From the NCBI GenBank assembly GCA_015709205.1, contig JACCQO010000006.1, positions 94,422 through 158,421 of the forward strand: a DNA stretch of 64,000 nucleotides. Direction: 5' to 3'. The DNA comes from Desulfovibrionaceae bacterium (GTDB lineage Bacteria > Desulfobacterota > Desulfovibrionia > Desulfovibrionales > Desulfovibrionaceae). The notes beneath the pieces are model-generated. The model was not told where the DNA came from and ran no database searches. It worked only from the letters and a program-made list of their open reading frames with translations. Position numbers and translations under genes: made by a program. Below are positions 60,978 to 64,000 of this stretch, one piece after another (the first letter of the stretch is position 1; each line of letters opens with the position of its first letter).

Positions 60978-61349
60978 ATGCCGACCATCAACCAGCTCGT
61001 GAGAAAAGAGCGCAAGCTGCAGATCAAGCGGAAAAAGACTCCGGCCCTGCAGGCCTGCCCGCAACGCCGCGGCGTGTGCACCCGCGTGTACACGACGACC
61101 CCGAAGAAGCCGAACTCGGCCCTTCGCAAGGTCGCCCGCGTGCGCCTGACCAACGGCATCGAGGTCACTGCCTACATTCCGGGCGAGGGCCACAATCTGC
61201 AGGAGCACTCCGTGGTCATGATCCGGGGCGGCCGCGTCAAGGACCTTCCCGGTGTCCGCTACCACATCATCCGCGGCACGCTCGATACCGCGGGCGTTGC
61301 CGACCGCCGTCAGGGCCGTTCCAAGTACGGCGCCAAGCGGCCTAAGTAA
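60978..61349 (+). CDS. rpsL: 30S ribosomal protein S12
   Basis: ATG 60978 after GGAGG gives 123 residues, the standard length. [20 protein letters not shown] is the usual N-terminus, and [20 protein letters not shown] carries the streptomycin-contact region with wild-type-looking lysines. [11 protein letters not shown] is the standard C-terminus. S12 sits at the decoding centre of the 30S subunit. It leads the str operon, 23 bases before rpsG. Confidence 0.98.
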   Translation: MPTINQLVRKERKLQIKRKKTPALQACPQRRGVCTRVYTTTPKKPNSALRKVARVRLTNGIEVTAYIPGEGHNLQEHSVVMIRGGRVKDLPGVRYHIIRGTLDTAGVADRRQGRSKYGAKRPK

Positions 61350-61372
61350 CAGGATTTTTACGGAGAGAAATC

Positions 61373-61843
61373 ATGCCGCGTAAAGGACCCATTCCCAAGA
61401 GAGAGATCCTGCCCGATCCGATCTACCACAGCCGTCTGGTGACCAAGTTCATCAACCGACTGATGAAGGACGGCGAGCGCAGTGTTGCGGAAAAGATCTT
61501 CTACAAGTCCCTGGAGAGCCTGGCTGACAAGACCAGCGAGGATCCCTTGAAGGCCTTCGAGAAGGCCCTGGACAATGTGAAGCCGCACATGGAAGTCAAG
61601 TCCCGCCGTGTGGGCGGCGCCACCTATCAGGTGCCCATGGAGGTCCGTCCGGATCGGCAGATCTCCCTGGCCATTCGGTGGCTCATCGGCTATTCGCGCC
61701 AACGCGGCGAAAAGGGCATGTCCCTGCGCCTGTCCAACGAGCTCGTGGACGCCTACAACAACCGTGGCGGCGCAGTGAAGAAACGAGAAGACACCCATCG
61801 CATGGCCGACGCCAACAAGGCGTTCGCCCATTATCGCTGGTAG
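61373..61843 (+). CDS. rpsG: 30S ribosomal protein S7
   Basis: The 156-residue protein starts [20 protein letters not shown] and ends with [12 protein letters not shown], typical of bacterial S7. GGAGAG lies before the ATG. It binds the 3' major domain of 16S rRNA, and in enterobacteria represses its own operon; whether that happens here is unknown. It is 15 bases ahead of fusA. Confidence 0.98.
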   Translation: MPRKGPIPKREILPDPIYHSRLVTKFINRLMKDGERSVAEKIFYKSLESLADKTSEDPLKAFEKALDNVKPHMEVKSRRVGGATYQVPMEVRPDRQISLAIRWLIGYSRQRGEKGMSLRLSNELVDAYNNRGGAVKKREDTHRMADANKAFAHYRW

Positions 61844-61858
61844 AGAAGGATTTCAGCA

Positions 61859-63931
61859 GTGGCACGGAAAGTACCCATTCCCCAGCAGCGCAACATCGGG
61901 ATCATGGCCCACATCGATGCGGGCAAGACCACGACGACCGAGCGCATTCTGTTCTACACGGGTGTCTCGCACAAGATCGGCGAGGTCCATGACGGCCAGG
62001 CCACCATGGACTGGATGGTGCAGGAGCAGGAACGCGGCATCACCATTACCTCGGCGGCCACGACCTGCTATTGGCGCGACCATCGCATCAACATCATCGA
62101 CACCCCCGGTCACGTGGACTTCACCATCGAGGTCGAGCGCGCCCTGCGCGTGCTGGACGGAGCCGTGGCCGTGTTCGACGCCGTGGCCGGCGTCGAGCCG
62201 CAGTCCGAGACCGTGTGGCGCCAGGCCGACCGGTACCACGTGCCGCGCATCTGTTTTGTCAACAAGATGGACCGCATCGGCGCGGACTTCTTCCGTTGCG
62301 TGGAGATGATCAAGACGCGCCTGAAGGCCAAGCCCATCCCCCTGCAGATTCCCATCGGCGCCGAGGACGGCTTCCGCGGCATGGTCGACCTCATCCGCGG
62401 CCACGCCATGATCTTCGACGACTCGACCATGGGCGCCAACTACGTGGTCGAAGAGGTTCCCGCCGACCTCAAGGACCAGTTCGACGCCATGCGTCTGGAG
62501 ATGCTCGAAGCCGTGGCCGAGGAGGACGAGGCCCTGCTGGAGAAGTACCTCGGCGGCGAGGAGCTGGAGCCCGAGGAACTCATCGCGGCCATCCGCAAGG
62601 CCACGGTCTCCCTGAACATCACCCCGGTGCTCTGCGGCACGGCCTTCCGCAACAAGGGCGTGCAGCCCGTGCTCGACGCGGTCGTGGACTACCTGCCTTC
62701 CCCGGACGAGGTGCCGCCCATGAAGGGCGTCAACCCCGACACCGAGGCCGAGGTCGAGTGCCATTGCGACGACGACGAGCCCCTGTCGGCCCTGGCCTTC
62801 AAGCTGGCCAGCGACCCCTACATCGGGCACCTGACCTTCCTGCGCATCTACTCGGGCCACGTCGAGTCCGGCATGACCGTGGTCAACTCGGCCACCGGCA
62901 AGAAGGAGCGCATCGGCCGCCTGCTGAAGATGCACGCCAACAAGCGCGAGGAAATCAAGTGGGCCGGCGCGGGCGACATCGTCGCCGCCGTGGGCCTGAA
63001 GAACACCGCCACCGGCCAGACCCTGTGCGACCCCGCCCACCCCGTGGTGCTGGAGTCCCTGGACATTCCCGAGCCGGTCATCGAGGTGGCCATCGAGCCC
63101 AAGAGCAAGGCCGACCGCGACTCGCTCACCGACGCCCTGGCTAAGCTGGCCAAGGAGGATCCCTCCTTCCGCGTGCACGGCGACGAGGAGACCGGCCAGA
63201 CGCTCATCGCCGGCATGGGCGAACTGCACCTGGAAATCATCGTCGACCGCCTCATCCGCGAGTTCGGCGTCAACGCCAACGTGGGCCGTCCGCAGGTCGC
63301 CTACCGCGAGACGATCACCCAGCCCTCCAAGGTCGACCACAAGTACGCCAAGCAGTCCGGCGGCCGCGGCCAGTACGGCCACGTGGTCATCGAGGTGGAG
63401 CCCAACCCGGAGAAGGGGTACGAGTTCGTCAACTCCATCACCGGCGGCGTCATTCCGCGCGAATACATTCCCGCGGTGGACAAGGGCATGCGCGACGCCC
63501 TGAAGAGCGGCGTGCTCGGCGGCTTCCCGGTGGTGGACGTGAAGGTCAACCTGGTCTTCGGTTCCTACCACGAGGTGGACTCCTCCGAGCAGGCCTTCTA
63601 CATCGCCGGTTCCATTGCCATCAAGGAGGCGATGCGCAAGGCTTCACCCGAGATGCTGGAGCCGATCATGGCCGTGGAAGTGGTCACGCCCGAGGAATAC
63701 CTCGGCGACGTCATGGGCGACCTGAACGGCCGCCGCGGCAAGGTCCAGAACATGGACGTGCGCTCCGGCTCCCAGGTCATCGACGCCCATGTGCCCCTTT
63801 CCACGATGTTCGGCTACGCCACGGACCTGCGGTCCAAGACCCAGGGACGCGCGACGTTCACCATGCAGTTCCATCACTACGAGCGGGTCCCTGCCGGGCT
63901 CGCCGACGAATTGATCAAGAAGAAAGCCTAG
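61859..63931 (+). CDS. fusA: Elongation factor G
   Basis: GTG 61859, behind AAGGA, gives 690 residues, a standard EF-G length. G-domain motifs are [19 protein letters not shown] (G1), the [18 protein letters not shown] stretch (G3) and [11 protein letters not shown] (G4). Domain IV has [20 protein letters not shown], and the C-terminus is [15 protein letters not shown] drives translocation and ribosome recycling. It sits in the conserved rpsL-rpsG-fusA-tuf order. Confidence 0.98.
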   Translation: MARKVPIPQQRNIGIMAHIDAGKTTTTERILFYTGVSHKIGEVHDGQATMDWMVQEQERGITITSAATTCYWRDHRINIIDTPGHVDFTIEVERALRVLDGAVAVFDAVAGVEPQSETVWRQADRYHVPRICFVNKMDRIGADFFRCVEMIKTRLKAKPIPLQIPIGAEDGFRGMVDLIRGHAMIFDDSTMGANYVVEEVPADLKDQFDAMRLEMLEAVAEEDEALLEKYLGGEELEPEELIAAIRKATVSLNITPVLCGTAFRNKGVQPVLDAVVDYLPSPDEVPPMKGVNPDTEAEVECHCDDDEPLSALAFKLASDPYIGHLTFLRIYSGHVESGMTVVNSATGKKERIGRLLKMHANKREEIKWAGAGDIVAAVGLKNTATGQTLCDPAHPVVLESLDIPEPVIEVAIEPKSKADRDSLTDALAKLAKEDPSFRVHGDEETGQTLIAGMGELHLEIIVDRLIREFGVNANVGRPQVAYRETITQPSKVDHKYAKQSGGRGQYGHVVIEVEPNPEKGYEFVNSITGGVIPREYIPAVDKGMRDALKSGVLGGFPVVDVKVNLVFGSYHEVDSSEQAFYIAGSIAIKEAMRKASPEMLEPIMAVEVVTPEEYLGDVMGDLNGRRGKVQNMDVRSGSQVIDAHVPLSTMFGYATDLRSKTQGRATFTMQFHHYERVPAGLADELIKKKA

Positions 63932-63947
63932 AGCAGGGAGAGCAGCC

Positions 63948-64000
63948 ATGGGCAAGGCAAAATTCGAGCGCAGCAAGCCGCATCTGAACATCGGCACCGT
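63948..64000 (+). CDS. tuf: Elongation factor Tu, N-terminal fragment (runs off the window)
   Basis: ATG 63948 follows GGGAG, and the 17 visible codons read MGKAKFERSKPHLNIGTV, the hallmark EF-Tu start just before its first GTP-binding loop. It follows fusA by 16 bases, so the str operon includes a tuf copy here. Confidence 0.93.
   Translation, partial: MGKAKFERSKPHLNIGT

Overview
The window is a chromosomal segment of a high-GC, sulfate-reducer-like deltaproteobacterium, most likely a member of the Desulfovibrionales. The evidence is the codon bias towards G/C third positions, the Hdr/MvhD/DsrK-like redox cluster, TRAP and ABC uptake systems, many sigma54-dependent regulators, several Usp proteins and a str operon (rpsL-rpsG-fusA-tuf). 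The species call is an inference; no 16S rRNA or dsr gene is present.

Layout. 1-921: end of a polar amino-acid ABC transporter locus (minus strand). 1.6-2.6 kb: a small secreted Cys-rich protein and two minus-strand tRNA genes (Lys-CTT, Arg-ACG), each with its own promoter and terminator. 2.8-11.0 kb: a DctB-like sensor kinase and its NtrC-type regulator, divergent from a canonical sigma54 promoter that drives an isocitrate-lyase/PEP-mutase-family lyase and a DctPQM TRAP transporter. This is a complete sense-import-cleave module for a carboxylic acid. 11.3-15.3 kb: small secreted proteins, a YkgJ-type Cys-cluster protein, a 28-residue membrane peptide, and a TetR regulator with a VOC protein.

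15.5-30.9 kb is the most striking region. A minus-strand operon runs hdrA - mvhD - frhB/fdhB-like - giant hdrA - hdrC - hdrB - usp - dsrK/hdrD-like. The giant HdrA (1192 aa) is two HdrA units fused head to tail, with a degenerate response-regulator receiver domain inserted in the first unit. A hybrid PAS histidine kinase and a sigma54 activator are transcribed divergently, and a perfect inverted repeat lies between them and the operon. The set looks like a cytoplasmic flavin-based bifurcating or confurcating electron-transfer complex under dedicated two-component control.

31-41 kb: a single-domain Usp, a sensor-MFS fusion followed by an unrecognised 588-aa protein, an orphan ABC substrate-binding protein, an Asp/Glu-racemase-family protein, a Cache-SpoIIE phosphatase and two small proteins. 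41.3-49.5 kb: a TolC-MacA-MacB efflux operon whose adaptor carries a cytoplasmic PAS domain, then an NMT1/SsuA-type ABC importer. 49.5-55.7 kb: a VKOR-thioredoxin fusion, a pseudo-receiver/TPR/PilZ protein, a Co/Ni ECF pair (ATPase with a His-rich tail, plus CbiQ) without its CbiM, a tandem Usp and TrmH. 55.9-60.5 kb: three glycosyltransferases, two of them divergent paralogues. 60.9-64.0 kb: the str operon, running off the end inside tuf.

Most structural genes have a clear Shine-Dalgarno sequence, and many are tightly packed or overlap by 4 bases. There is no CRISPR array, transposase, integrase or obvious prophage. The common theme is sensing fused to transport or redox: PAS on an efflux adaptor, a sensor on an MFS protein, and a receiver inside HdrA.
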